64,000 bases of DNA from CAVZCC01 sp963773765 (GCA_963773765.1 CAVZCC010000004.1:124001-188000), one strand, 5' to 3'; shown: positions 46,953-58,691, counted from the first letter of the stretch. The notes: generated by a model not told the origin, from the letters alone. Made by a program: numbers and translations.

Positions 46953-47000
46953 TGCGGGTGCGGGTGCGGGTGCGGGTGTGGGTGTGGGTGTGGGTGTGGG
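46953..47000 (+). repeat. 48-bp hexamer tandem repeat, G-quadruplex-capable
   Basis: Four perfect TGCGGG units followed by four perfect TGTGGG units, leaving eight GGG runs with three-base spacers on the plus strand. It lies between convergent genes, 72 bases after the reductase stop and 23 before the end of the oxidoreductase gene. Confidence 0.9.
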
Positions 47001-47023
47001 GACGGTGCGGAGCGGGGTGCAGC

Positions 47024-49279
47024 TCAGGCGGGGGCGACCACGACGGGGATGGCGTTCAGGGCGCAGTTGCCGCTGAGCGGGTCCAGCACTGCACCGTCGG
47101 TCAGCAGGTTGGAGTTCACCCCGGGGTGGCGGGCGGCCACGGCCAGGCGGGCGTCGGGGTCGTCGTGGCCCCAGCCGTGGGGCAGGCTGACCACTCCGGC
47201 CCGGATGCCGTCGGTGACCTCCACCGGGGCGGACACCTCGCCCACCCGGGAGCGCACCAGTGCGTCCTTGCCGTCGGTCAGGCCCAGGCGCGCCGCGTCG
47301 TCGGGATGGACCTGCAGGGTGCACCGGGGCCGGCCCTTCACCAGCACCTCCACGTTGTGCATCCAGGAGTTGTTGGACCGCAGGTGGCGCCGACCCACCA
47401 GGACCATCCCGTCGTCCACCGGCTCGTCCAGGGTGGCGGCCAGGCGGGCGACGTCGGCCACCACCGGCTCCGCATCCAGTTCGATGCGCCCCGATGCAGT
47501 GCGCAGCACCTCCACCAGCCGAGGCTGCAGCGGGCCCAGGTCCACGCCGTGCGGGTTGTCGATCAGCACCTCCAGCGAGAGCCCTCCCGGCGTGGCGCCG
47601 AAGTGGTCGCCGTACGGGCCGCTGCGCACCATCAGGTCGATCATGCGCTCCGGCGGCTCCAGGTGAGCGACCGCGGCCACCAGGTCCGCTGCGTCCCGGC
47701 CCGACAACGGCCCGCCCTCCAGTCCCACGGCCTGCTGGGCCAGGGTCCCCGCGATGAGCCCGTAGACCAGTTCGGGGTCACCGTCGGCACCCTGGCCGCC
47801 CAGGATGAGTGCGAGGCGGGTGACGATCTCGTGCTCGCCCGGACCGTCGGGCTGGAACACCGGCGGCGAGTAGTTGGCGATGTTGCGCACCGACAGCCCG
47901 TAGAACGCGAAGTCGAAGTGGGCCTTCTCCAGCGCGGACGGGGGCGGCAGGATCACGTCGGCGTGGCGGGTGGTCTCGTTCAGGTAGATGTCCACCGACA
48001 CCATGAAGTCCAGGGACTCCAGGGCCCGGACCAGCCGGGCCGAGTCCGGGGTGGAGCGGGCCGGGTTGCCGGCCATGGTGATCAGCGCCCTGACCTGGCC
48101 GTCCCCCGGGGTCTCGACCTCCTCGGCCAGCACGGCGATGGGCAGTTCGCCCCGCACCTCGGGGTGGCCCCCGACCCGCGAGCCGAAGCGGCCGGTGCGG
48201 AACCCCCGGCCTCCGGGGGCGGAGCCCTCCACATGGGGCCGGCCGTGACAGGGGGTGGGCCACATCACGCCGCCGGCGCGGTCCAGGTTGCCGGTGACGA
48301 GTGTGAGGACGTCGCCGGCCCAGGAGCCGAGGGTGCCGAACGAGACCGTGTGGGCGCCGATGCGGGTGTAGACCGCGGCCCGCTCCGCGGTCGCGAACTC
48401 GGTGCTGATGCGCCGCGTGGTGGCGGCGGGGATGCCGCAGCGGTCCGCGACGGCCTCGGCGGTGAACGGCGCCACCAGCTCGGCCAGGGCGTCGATGCCG
48501 CCGACCAGTCCGTCGCAGTTGCCCAGGTCGATCCCGTGGGCCGCGATGGTCTCGTGGATGAGCGCGAACAACCACAGGGCGTCGGTGCCGGGGCGGATGG
48601 CCAGGTGCTCGCTCGCCACCTCCGCCGTCCGGCTGCGGCGGGGGTCCACCACCACCACACGCCCTCCCCGTTCCCGGATGGCGGCCAGCCGTCCCGGGAA
48701 GTCGGGTGCGGTGCACAGGCTTCCGTTGGACTCGAGCGGGTCCGCGCCCAGCATGAGGAGGTAGTCGGTGCGGTCCAGGTCGGGCACGGGCATGGCGCCG
48801 GGGTTGCCGAACAGGTACCCGGAGGACACGTGGCGCGGCATCTGGTCCACCGTGGAGGCGGAGTAGAGGTTCTTGGTGCCGAGCGCCTGCAGCAGCGGCC
48901 GGGTGAAGACGGCGCCTGCGATGGTGTGTGCGTTGGGGTTGCCCAGGTAGACCGCGATGGCGTCGGAACCGTGGCTGTCGCGGATGGGCAGGAGGCGGCG
49001 CTCCACCTCGGCGAAGGCCTCCTCCCAGCTCACCTCCACGTGCACGCCGTCGCGCTTGACCAGCGGCCGGCGGAGGCGGTCGGGGTCCTCGTGCAGTTGC
49101 CTCACGGTGGACCCCTTGGGGCAGATGTACCCGGCGGAGAACACGTCGGCCCGGTCGCCGCGGATCCGCTTCACCGCGCCGTCGGCCACCTCGATCTCCA
49201 GGCCGCACGTGGCCTCGCACAGCGGGCAGGTGCGGAAGTGGGACGTGGTCCCGGACGTGGCTGCGGTGTCTGGGCTCAT
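47024..49279 (-). CDS. Molybdopterin-dependent oxidoreductase
   Basis: 751 residues, DMSO-reductase family. The N-terminal [4Fe-4S] site is CPLCEATC...CPKG (Cys-x2-Cys-x3-Cys with the fourth before PKG). GYLFGNPGAMPVPDLDRTDY and LLMLGADPLESNGS bind the guanylate moiety. No clear Cys/Sec metal ligand is seen near YSASTVDQMPRHVSSG. The C-terminal molybdopterin-binding domain holds RRHLRSNNSWMHNVEVL and PHGWGHDD. It resembles assimilatory or BisC-like formate dehydrogenase alpha subunits. No partner subunits are adjacent and there is no Tat signal, so it is cytoplasmic. Confidence 0.88.
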   Translation of the reverse strand: MSPDTAATSGTTSHFRTCPLCEATCGLEIEVADGAVKRIRGDRADVFSAGYICPKGSTVRQLHEDPDRLRRPLVKRDGVHVEVSWEEAFAEVERRLLPIRDSHGSDAIAVYLGNPNAHTIAGAVFTRPLLQALGTKNLYSASTVDQMPRHVSSGYLFGNPGAMPVPDLDRTDYLLMLGADPLESNGSLCTAPDFPGRLAAIRERGGRVVVVDPRRSRTAEVASEHLAIRPGTDALWLFALIHETIAAHGIDLGNCDGLVGGIDALAELVAPFTAEAVADRCGIPAATTRRISTEFATAERAAVYTRIGAHTVSFGTLGSWAGDVLTLVTGNLDRAGGVMWPTPCHGRPHVEGSAPGGRGFRTGRFGSRVGGHPEVRGELPIAVLAEEVETPGDGQVRALITMAGNPARSTPDSARLVRALESLDFMVSVDIYLNETTRHADVILPPPSALEKAHFDFAFYGLSVRNIANYSPPVFQPDGPGEHEIVTRLALILGGQGADGDPELVYGLIAGTLAQQAVGLEGGPLSGRDAADLVAAVAHLEPPERMIDLMVRSGPYGDHFGATPGGLSLEVLIDNPHGVDLGPLQPRLVEVLRTASGRIELDAEPVVADVARLAATLDEPVDDGMVLVGRRHLRSNNSWMHNVEVLVKGRPRCTLQVHPDDAARLGLTDGKDALVRSRVGEVSAPVEVTDGIRAGVVSLPHGWGHDDPDARLAVAARHPGVNSNLLTDGAVLDPLSGNCALNAIPVVVAPA

Positions 49280-49409
49280 GTGCTGTCCCCCGGTCCGGGC
49301 CGGACACGGCCGGCGGTCGATGTAGTGGCATTCAGTCTGACACAACTGTGTGGCGGGTGATGATCGTCGTCCCGGTGCTCGAGGCCTCGGCCGGCCCGTG
49401 GCGCGCCGG

Positions 49410-51164
49410 TCATGTCCCGGCCCCGGCCCACGCCGTGACCAGCTCGGCCAGCACGGGCAGGGTGACGGCGCCGGAACCCAGCACCACGTCGTGGAACCCT
49501 GCGATGTCGAAGCGGTCGCCCATGCGGTCCTCGGCCTCGGCCCGCAGCCGCTGGATCTCGAGCTGGCCCACCTTGTACGACAGGGCCTGGCCCGGCATGG
49601 CCAGGTAGCGGTCCACCTCCGACACCACCTGTTCGGGTGGGACCGGCGTGTGCTCCGTGAAGTAGTCGATGGCCGCCTGGCGGTCCCAGCCCAGCGCGTG
49701 CAGGCCCGTGTCCACCACCAGGCGGGCCGAGCGCCAGGAGTCGGCGGTGAGCATGCCCAGTCGGTCCAGGTCCCCGGAGTAGAGCCCCATCTCGTCGGCC
49801 AGCCGCTCGGCGTACAGGCCCCAGCCCTCGATGTACGCGGTGGAGCCGTCGTGGCGCTGGAAGTCCGGCAGTCCCTCCAGCTCCTGGCTGATGGCGATCT
49901 GCAGGTGGTGGCCCGGGATGGCCTCGTGGAACGCGATGGACTCCGCCTCGGTCCGCGACGCGTCGGCGGGGTCCGCGGTGTTGATGAAGTAGGTGCCGGG
50001 CCGGGTGCCGTCCACGGCGGGGGGGAAGTAGTAGGCGTAGGGGGCGTCGGCGGCCAGGAACGCGGGCACCGGGGTGACCTGGCACGGCGAGGACGGCAGC
50101 CGGCCGAACCACGCCGGCATGGCCGCGGTGGCCCGGGCCACGGTCTCCTCGGCCACCCGGACGATCTCGGCCCCGTCGGTGTGCTTGAACGTGGGGTCGG
50201 AGCGGAGGCGGTCGAACACCTCGGGAAGGGTCGTGGTGCCCAGCACGCCGGGGGCCAGGGCCAGGTACTCCGCGGGGAGCACCTCCTCGGTCTGGTGCCG
50301 CCCCAGGTCGTGCAGCTCCTGCGGTGACCGGCGCAGGGTGGTGTGGGCCCGCACCAGCGCCAGGTACAGCTCCTCGCCGTCGGGGAGCCAGCACCAGCCG
50401 GACCGGTCGTCGGGCCGGGCCCGGGGCGCCAGCTCGTCCCGGAGCACGTCGCGGTAGCGGGCGAAGGCGGGGCGGATCACCTCGCGCACCTGCACCAGCA
50501 CCTGGTCCCGCCACGCGTCGGCGTCCTCCCAGCCTTCGGGCAGGCCGGCGGCCAGGAACGGGTCGGTCGCCGTTTCGGTGCCGAGGTAGGCGTCGAGGGA
50601 GTGGATGGACCGGCTGATCACCGCCGCGGCCGGGGTCCGGCCCGCATCCAGGCCGGCCCGGAACCGTGTTGCGGCCTGCTCCAGGTACCGCGGCACCTGC
50701 TGGTGTCGTTCCAGCGCGGCCCGGGCGTGCTCCGGCCGCGGGTAGGTCAGCTGCGGTGCCACCATGAGCAGCTCGGCGTGCGGTCCCAGCATCTGGTCCG
50801 AGGCCATCTCCACCAGGCGGAGGTCGATCGACTCCACCGCGGTGTGCACCTGGTGGTCCAGGAGGGCGAGTGTCACCCGGTCCGCCGTGCTGCATTCGGC
50901 CCGGTCGACCCCGGCGATGCGGGAGCGGATGGCCTGGAGGTCATCGCGGTGCCGGGCGTCGGCCGCGGCGGACAGGTCCGGGAGCCGGTCGTCGTGGTCG
51001 TGGATCCCCAGGAGCGTGGCCGAGGTGGGTTGCGCCTCCAGCGAGAGGGCCCAGAAGTCGTCGGCCAACCCACGCACCGCGTCCGCGGTGGGGGCCGGAC
51101 CGGTGTCCGGTCCCCGGGCCGCACGGGCTGCCACCGGGCCTTGTCTCGCCGAACCGTCCGTCAC
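49410..51164 (-). CDS. DUF885 family metallopeptidase-like protein
   Basis: 584 residues. ESIAFHEAIPGHHLQIAISQ carries the conserved HE-x3-GHH site of DUF885, with IEGWGLYAERLADEMGLY downstream supplying the third ligand Glu. DUF885 proteins are distantly M3/M32-like zinc peptidases. No signal peptide is seen. The start at 51164 includes a disordered Ala-rich leader; later in-frame starts are possible. Confidence 0.85.
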   Translation of the reverse strand: MTDGSARQGPVAARAARGPDTGPAPTADAVRGLADDFWALSLEAQPTSATLLGIHDHDDRLPDLSAAADARHRDDLQAIRSRIAGVDRAECSTADRVTLALLDHQVHTAVESIDLRLVEMASDQMLGPHAELLMVAPQLTYPRPEHARAALERHQQVPRYLEQAATRFRAGLDAGRTPAAAVISRSIHSLDAYLGTETATDPFLAAGLPEGWEDADAWRDQVLVQVREVIRPAFARYRDVLRDELAPRARPDDRSGWCWLPDGEELYLALVRAHTTLRRSPQELHDLGRHQTEEVLPAEYLALAPGVLGTTTLPEVFDRLRSDPTFKHTDGAEIVRVAEETVARATAAMPAWFGRLPSSPCQVTPVPAFLAADAPYAYYFPPAVDGTRPGTYFINTADPADASRTEAESIAFHEAIPGHHLQIAISQELEGLPDFQRHDGSTAYIEGWGLYAERLADEMGLYSGDLDRLGMLTADSWRSARLVVDTGLHALGWDRQAAIDYFTEHTPVPPEQVVSEVDRYLAMPGQALSYKVGQLEIQRLRAEAEDRMGDRFDIAGFHDVVLGSGAVTLPVLAELVTAWAGAGT

Positions 51165-51231
51165 CGTGCCCCCTCGTCGCCGTCCCGCGACCCTAGCCAG
51201 CCCCCGGGTCGGTGGCCGGTAGGCTCACGGG

Positions 51232-53891
51232 GTGGACCCCGCCCCCACCGAGACCGGGTATCCGCCCTCCTGGGAGGCCGACGTGGTGCTCCGGGACGGA
51301 CACACCGTCCGGGTCCGGCCCATCGTCCCCGCCGATGCCGGGGCCCTGGTGCGCTTCCACGAACGCCAGTCACCCGAGTCGGTCTACTTCCGGTTCTTCT
51401 CGCCCCGACCCCGCCTGTCGGACAAGGAGGTGGACCACTTCACGCACGTGGACCACCGCGACCGCGTGGCGTTCGTGGCCGTGCTCGGCGACGACATCAT
51501 CGGCGTGGCCCGCTACGAGCGGTACACCGGGACCGACACGGCAGAGGTCGCGTTCTTCATCGACGACGACCACAACGGCCGGGGGCTGGCCACGGTCATG
51601 CTGGAGTTCCTGGCCGCCGCCGGCCGCGAGCGCGGGCTGCGCCGCTTCGCCGCCTCCACCCTGCCCAACAACCGCAAGATGCTGGCGGTGTTCGCCGCCG
51701 CGGGGTACGAGGTCGCCTCCCACCTGGAGGACGGCGTCATCGAGGTCGCGTTCGACATCCGCCCCACGGAACAGCTGGTGGCGGCGATGGAGCGTCGGGA
51801 GCGGCTGGCGGAGGCCGCCTCGGTGCGGCGCCTGCTGGCCCCCGAGAGCGTGGCGGTGGTGGGCGCCGGCACCAATCGCGGCGGCGTGGGGGCGGAGGTC
51901 TTCCACAACCTGGTCCTCGGGGGGTTCACCGGCCGCCTCTACCCGGTCAACCGCGACGGCCGGGACGTGGCCGGGGTGCCCGCCTTCACCGACGTGTCGC
52001 AGCTGCCCGTCGGCATCGACCTGGTGGTGGTGGCCACCCCCGCCCACGAGGTCCCCGGTGTGCTCGACGCCTGCGGTGACCTGGGGATGGGAGGGGCCGT
52101 GGTGCTGTCCGCCGGGTTCGCGGAGGACGGCCCGGCCGGCGCCGACCTGCAGCGGGAGGTGGTCGCGGTGGCCCGGCTGCACGGCATGCGGCTCCTCGGA
52201 CCGAACTGCCTGGGGCTGGTCAACACCGATCCCGGCATCCGGCTCCACGCCACCCTGGCCCCCGCCTCTCCGCCCCCGGGGGCGATCGGGATGCTGGCCG
52301 AGTCCGGCACCCTGGCCGCGGCCATCCTGGACCATGCCGAGCGGACCGGCCTGGGGATGTCCACCTTCGTCGCGGCCGGCAACCCCGCCGATGTCACCTC
52401 GGCCGACCTGCTCAGCTACTGGACCGACGACGAGGCCACCAACGGGGTGCTCCTCTACCTGGCGTCGCGGGGGTTGCCGTCGCGCTTCGTCCGCTCGGCC
52501 CGCGCCGCTTCCATGGCCAAGCCCGTCGCCGCGCTCCGGACCACGATGTCCTCGCCGGCGGGGTCCCGGGGCCGGGACGACGAACGCCGGGCCGAGGCCA
52601 TGTTCCGCCAGACCGGCATCATGTCGGTCGGCACCCTGGAGCAGTTGTTCGACATCGGCCGGGTGCTGGCCGACCAGCCGGCACCGCGGGGGCGGGGCGT
52701 GGCGGTGATCGGCAACTCCGACGGCGCGGTCACCCTGGCCGCGGACGCGTGCGCCGGGGCGGGGCTGGACCTGGTGGAGCTCACCGGGACCCTCCGCTCC
52801 GGACGGGCCTGGGCCAACCCGGCCAACCTCACCTTCCGGGCCACGGCCGACGACTACGCCGATGCCCTGGGGGTGGCGGCGGGGTCGCCCCTGGTCCACG
52901 CCATCATCGCCATCCACGCCTCACCGGTGCTGGAGCCCGCCGACGACGTGGCCGCCGTGATCCTGGACACCGCGGCCCGCCATCCGGACACCACCGTGGC
53001 CGCCACCATCCTCGGGACGGACCACGCCACCCGCCTGGTGGCGGAGGAGACCGGTGCCGCAGTGCCCATCTTCCCCTTCCCGGAGCACGCGGCCCGGGCC
53101 TTCGGCCGCCTGGCCGGCCACCACGAATGGCGGGCCACGGCCGACGTGCACGGGGAGGGCGCGCCGCTCGGCTGTGACACCGATGCGGCTGCCGTGGTGG
53201 TGGCCGGCGCACTGGCGCGGCGGGTCGATGGCGGCACGGTGGTGCTGGACCACGCGGAGGAGGAGCGCCTCCTGCCGCGCCTACGGCGTGCAGGTGGCCG
53301 ACCGCCGCACGGTCCTGGACGCGGACGCCGCCGTGGCCGCGGCGGCGGAGCTGGGATGGCCGGTGGCGCTCAAGGCCCAGGCCCGGGACCGGCGCAAGCG
53401 GAGCGCCCTCGGTGGCGTGGCGGTGGACCTGGCCGACGAGGCGGACCTCCGTTCCACCTGGGACCGCATGGCCGACGCGCTCGGTGACGGGCATGTGGCC
53501 GGCGGTGGTGCAGCGGTTCATCGAACAGGGGGTGGACATCGCGGTCCGGGTGCGCCGCGACCCCTTCGGGGCCGCCACGGTGGAGGTGGGCCTGGGTGGC
53601 CCGGCCACCGCGGTGGACCGCTGGGAACTGGGCGTGTTGCCCCTGGCGCTGCCGGACGCGTCCGCCCTGGTGTCGGCCAGTTCGGTGGGCCGTGCCCTCA
53701 GCGATCCGCTGGACCGGGTGCCCGTCGTGGCCCTGGTGCACCGGCTGGCCGCGCTGGTGGACGACATCGAGGAGATCCACGAGGTCACCGCCAACCCGGT
53801 GGTCGCCTCCGGTGCCGCGGCCCGGGTGACCGACGTGGACGTCGTGGTGGGTGACCCGGTGGGGGAGTTCCCCGTGCGCCGCCTGGACTGA
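51232..53891 (+). CDS. GNAT acetyltransferase fused to NDP-forming acyl-CoA synthetase, PatA-like (two frameshifts)
   Basis: About 886 residues. N-terminal GNAT (VRPIVPADAGALVRFHERQ; acetyl-CoA site VAFFIDDDHNGRGLATVMLE). Then CoA-binding (SVAVVGAGTNRGGVGAEVFH), ligase_CoA (GMLAESGTLAAAILDHAERT) and ATP-grasp-like modules (GWPVALKAQARD, VQRFIEQGVDIAVRVRRD). This is the reverse order of Salmonella Pat and matches the actinobacterial SlPatA type, which acetylates acyl-CoA synthetases on lysine. Frame changes near 53278 and 53500 restore the ATP-grasp part. GTG 51232 is six bases after TAGGCT. Confidence 0.88.
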
Positions 53892-53951
53892 CGCCGCCCG
53901 CCGCGCCGGCGGTCGGGCCGGACGGTCCGGTCCTCGGTCCGGTCGGTCCGG

Positions 53952-55063
53952 TCAGGGGCGCGGCTCGCGGGGCAGGCCCAGCACGCGGTCACCGATGATG
54001 TTGCGCAGCACGTTCGTGGTGCCGCCCATGATCGTGTACGCCGGCGAGTAGCAGACGTCCCGGGACACCCGGTTCCACAGCAGCGCGTCCGCGCCGGCCA
54101 CCCGGACGCACAGGTCGGCCACCCGCTGCTCGAACTCGGTGCACCAGGTCTTGGTGATGGCGGACCATCCCGGCGGGGCCTGGCCCAGCACCTCGCGCAG
54201 CACCATCAACCGGCCCACCCGGTAGCCGCCTTCCAGCGCCGCCACCTCCTGGCGGAGGCGGGGGTCGGAGGTGTCGGCGCCACGGATCGTGTCCAGGTAG
54301 AGCCGCCGGTTGGAGACCAGGCGGTCGATGCCACCCCGCTCGTGCTCCATCTGGCGCATCACCTGCTTGAAGCTCCCGTTCTCCTGGCCGACCAGGTGCC
54401 CGGCGGGGACCTCCACGCCCGCCAGGTGCACCTCGCAGAAGTGGGCGTTGCCCGTGGCGTCGACGATGGGGCGCACCTCGATGCCGGGAGAGCGCAGGTC
54501 CACCACGAACTCGCTCAGCCCGGCATGGGGCGGGGCATCCGGGTCGGTGCGGGCGATCAGGTAGCACCAGTCGGCGTCGGCCGCACCGGAGGTCCACACC
54601 TTCTGGCCGTCCACCACCCACGTGTCCCCGTGGCGCACGGCCCGGGTCCGCAGCGATGCGACGTCCGAGCCGGCATCGGGTTCGCTCATGCCGATGCTCC
54701 AGGCCGAGGTGCCGGCCACGATGTCCGGCAGCCACCGCCGGCGCTGCTCGTCGGTCCCGTACTGCAGGAGCGTCGGGCCGATCTGGCGGTCGGCGAACCA
54801 GGACGTGGCCACGGGGGCGCCCTCGGAGATCAGCGCCTCGAACACCACGAACCGCTCCAGGGCGCGACCGGCCCCCACCGCCCTCGGCGACCGGCCAGGT
54901 CATGCCCAGCCACCCCCGGCGGGCCAGTTCCAGGGAGAACTCCCGGGACGTGCCGATGAGCCAGGAGTCCTCCCGGACGTCACGGCCCGCCGCGGCCGCC
55001 CGCCCCACCTGCGTGGCCTCGCCGACCCAGTGCCGCCAGCTCGGGCGGGAGCGTGAAGTCCAC
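53952..55063 (-). CDS. Acyl-CoA dehydrogenase (two frameshifts)
   Basis: About 370 residues. N-terminal VDFTLPPELAALG then, after indels near 55030 and 54888, RRGWLGMTWPVAEGGGG and the flavin site WSIGMSEPDAGSDVASLRT. Then VVDGQKVWTSGA, a central beta domain, and GYRVGRLMVLREVLGQAPPG. The terminal YTIMGGTTNVLRNIIGDRVL binds FAD adenine. The catalytic Glu position is not clear by eye. Oxidises acyl-CoA; many paralogs of this type act on steroid side chains in actinobacteria. Starts at GTG 55063, six bases from the DUF971 stop, so co-transcribed with it. Confidence 0.85.
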
Positions 55064-55067
55064 GGGG

Positions 55068-55415
55068 TCAGGCTCCCAGGCCGGAGTCGGGATGGAGCTG
55101 TGGCCGGCCGGTGAGCACCCACTCCCGCAGGCCCTCGAACGGGTAGATGCCGGTGGCGTGGCCGTCGTTCCAGGTCACGCCCAGTCCCCACGCGCCCACC
55201 AGCTCGGCGCCGGTCACCGCCAGCGGGGCCGGGTCGGGGCCGGTCGGCCACGGCTCCCGGCCCGCCTGGCGGGCGGCCCGGCAGGTGGCGCACGGGCAGG
55301 CCAGCCGGAGCTCCACCAGGTTGATCGCACCCGCGGTCCCGTCGTCGAAGCTGAGTCGGAGCTCGCCCTCGTCCCGGTCGATGGTGATGTCGGTGACGTC
55401 GGCGGTGTGGGTCAT
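55068..55415 (-). CDS. DUF971 protein
   Basis: 115 residues. LRLSFDDGTAGAINLVELRL, ACPCATCRAARQAG and VTWNDGHATGIYPFEGLREW match DUF971 (gamma-butyrobetaine hydroxylase N-terminal-like, zinc or Fe-S-associated). Typical small stand-alone form. Divergent from the PIG3-like reductase, 38 bases between starts. Confidence 0.85.
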   Translation of the reverse strand: MTHTADVTDITIDRDEGELRLSFDDGTAGAINLVELRLACPCATCRAARQAGREPWPTGPDPAPLAVTGAELVGAWGLGVTWNDGHATGIYPFEGLREWVLTGRPQLHPDSGLGA

Positions 55416-55453
55416 GGGACGCCCATGCTGCCAGCGCCGCTACCGTTCCGCCC

Positions 55454-56428
55454 ATGCGCGCCGTCGTCCTCGAGTCCTACGGCGGCCCGGAGGTGCTCAC
55501 GCTCCGGGACGTCCCCGACCCCGTTCCGGGCCCGGAGGAGGTCCTGGTCGACGTGGCCGCCACCGCGGTCAACCGGGCCGACCTGCTCCAGCGGATGGGC
55601 CTGTACCCCGGACCGCCGATGGCGCACGAGATCCCGGGCCTGGAGTTCGCGGGCACCGTGGCCTCGGTGGGGGAGCGGGTCACCGCCGTCTCGGTGGGCG
55701 ACCCCGTCATGGGCATCGTGGGCGGTGGCGCCTACGCCGAGCGCCTGGCCGTGCACGAACGCCAGCTGCTGTCGGTGCCGGACGCCGTGGGCCTGCCCGA
55801 TGCCGGCGCCGTGCCGGAGGTGTTCATCACCGCCTACGACGCCCTCGTCCTGCAGGGAGGGCTCACCGCCGGGGGGTGGGCCCTGGTCCATGCCGGTGCG
55901 TCGGGCGTGGGCACCGCGGCCATCCAACTGGTGCACGCCGTCGGGGCCCGCGTGGTGGTCACGTGCTCCGCCGCCAAGGTGGCGGCGTGCCGGGAGCTGG
56001 GTGCGGACGTCGTCGTCGACTACGGCTCCGAGGACTTCGCGGGGCTCGCGCTGGAGGCAACCGACGGCATCGGCGTGGACGTGGTGCTCGACGTGGTCGG
56101 GGGCGAGTACGTGGCCCGCAACCTGGCCGCGACCCGGGTCGGTGGCCGCATCCTGCAGGTCGGCGTGATGGGCGGCGGCCGGGCCGACGTGCCGGCGGGC
56201 GAGCTGCTGCGCAAGCGGATCGCCTGGATCGGCACGGTGCTGCGGGCCCGCCCGCTGGAGGAGAAGATCGCCGTGAGCCGGCGCTGTGCCCACGACCTGC
56301 TGCCGTTGTTCGACACCGGCGTGCTCCGACCGGTCATCGACCGCCGGTACCGCCTCGACCAGGTGGCGGAGGCCCAGGAGTACGTGGCGTCGAACGCCAA
56401 CGTCGGCAAGGTGCTGCTCGAGGTCTGA
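55454..56428 (+). CDS. PIG3/TIGR02824-type NAD(P)H quinone oxidoreductase
   Basis: 324 residues. ATAVNRADLLQRMGLYPGPP, then IPGLEFAGTVASVG and VHAGASGVGTAAIQLVHAVG. Then VLDVVGGEYVARNLAATR and LRARPLEEKIAVSRRCAHDL, a classic PIG3 segment. Reduces quinones with NADPH. ATG 55454 is seven bases after TACCGT (55441-55446). Convergent with the cyclase gene. Confidence 0.9.
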   Translation: MRAVVLESYGGPEVLTLRDVPDPVPGPEEVLVDVAATAVNRADLLQRMGLYPGPPMAHEIPGLEFAGTVASVGERVTAVSVGDPVMGIVGGGAYAERLAVHERQLLSVPDAVGLPDAGAVPEVFITAYDALVLQGGLTAGGWALVHAGASGVGTAAIQLVHAVGARVVVTCSAAKVAACRELGADVVVDYGSEDFAGLALEATDGIGVDVVLDVVGGEYVARNLAATRVGGRILQVGVMGGGRADVPAGELLRKRIAWIGTVLRARPLEEKIAVSRRCAHDLLPLFDTGVLRPVIDRRYRLDQVAEAQEYVASNANVGKVLLEV

Positions 56429-56452
56429 CCCCGCCGGTCTCCCTCCGGGTCA
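56426..56452. terminator. Hairpin linking convergent stops
   Basis: TGACCC (56426-56431) starts with the reductase stop and GGGTCA (56447-56452) ends with the cyclase stop. Same arrangement as at 3010 and 14123. Six-base stem only. Confidence 0.4.
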
Positions 56453-57403
56453 GTCCGTCACCTGCAGCGCGTGGACCTCGAGCGACCCGACGCCCTTGAG
56501 GTCGCGGGTCCCGAGCACCGTCCACCGCCGGTCGGGCACCGACGCCGCGAAGCCGCCGGACACCGCGAGCGCGCCCACCGGTGCCTCGGCCACCAGCCGC
56601 GCCGCCCGGTTCACCGTCGGTCCGAAGAGGTCTCCCTCGAACCAGACGGCCGGGCCGTGGTCCAGCCCGGCCCGCAGCGGGGGGAGCCCGTCGGCCCGTG
56701 CCCGCTCCAGCAGGTCGATGGCGGTGTCCACGGCCCGTGCGGGCCCGTCCGCCGCGAACAGGACCTCGTCGCCGATGGTCTTGACCAGCCTGCCGCCGTG
56801 CTCGGCGACGGTGTCGTAGGCGATGGCCTCGAAGGCGCCGATCAGCTCGGACAGCTCCAGCGGCCCCAGCCGCTCGGTGAGCGTGGTGTAGCCCACCAGG
56901 TCGGCGAACACCGCGGTCTGCTCGGTGCCGGTCCCCGCGGTCCGGTTGGCCAGCTCACGCCGGAGGGACGCGGCGAAGAGACGCCGGTGGATGTAGTCGA
57001 TGAGCCACTTGAAGCGCTCCTGGTCGGAGAAGGCCTCCGCCGAGTCCTCGATCCGGTCCAGTTCCCCGGAGTCCAGCGCGGCCCGGATCTGGTCCACCCA
57101 CAGGTCGGCCACCCGGGCGATGGCGGCCGACATCACCCGGGTCTGGCGGATGAGGGTCTCGACGCCGTCCGGGGTGTCGGTGGACTCGAGTGCGGCCTGG
57201 AGGGCCAGGACGTCGGCCTCGCCCCCGATGCGGTCCTCCGGACCCGGGTCGGCGAATCCCAGCGCGCGCCAGAGCCGGCGGCTCAGGTCGGGGTCGGTCC
57301 CGGCGCGGGCCGAGACCTCGTCCAGGGTGTAGAGGTCGGACCCCGGCAGGACGACCTCGTCGATCATGCGGGCCAGCCGGTCCAGCGGGTCGCCGCCGGC
57401 CAC
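56450..57403 (-). CDS. Class III adenylate cyclase with N-terminal autoregulatory domain
   Basis: 317 residues, close in layout to mycobacterial Rv1264/Rv2212. N-terminal helical regulatory domain (DLYTLDEVSARAGTDPDLSR to about residue 155). Catalytic domain: AVFADLVGYTTLTERL (metal Asp), VKTIGDEVLFAADG (second Asp and the purine-specifying Lys region), FGPTVNRAARLVAEAP (transition-state Asn and Arg). All key residues present, so probably active. Some relatives sense pH. It follows citrate synthase by 22 bases and may share its transcript. Confidence 0.88.
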   Translation of the reverse strand: MAGGDPLDRLARMIDEVVLPGSDLYTLDEVSARAGTDPDLSRRLWRALGFADPGPEDRIGGEADVLALQAALESTDTPDGVETLIRQTRVMSAAIARVADLWVDQIRAALDSGELDRIEDSAEAFSDQERFKWLIDYIHRRLFAASLRRELANRTAGTGTEQTAVFADLVGYTTLTERLGPLELSELIGAFEAIAYDTVAEHGGRLVKTIGDEVLFAADGPARAVDTAIDLLERARADGLPPLRAGLDHGPAVWFEGDLFGPTVNRAARLVAEAPVGALAVSGGFAASVPDRRWTVLGTRDLKGVGSLEVHALQVTD

Positions 57404-57425
57404 GGTCAGGACGCCTCGCCGGTGC

Positions 57426-58691
<1,266 letters not shown>

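Noticed and set aside
46952..49360. 802-residue plus-strand frame antisense to the molybdopterin oxidoreductase
   Set aside because: His/Gln/Val-rich shadow that begins inside the hexamer repeat; no domain.
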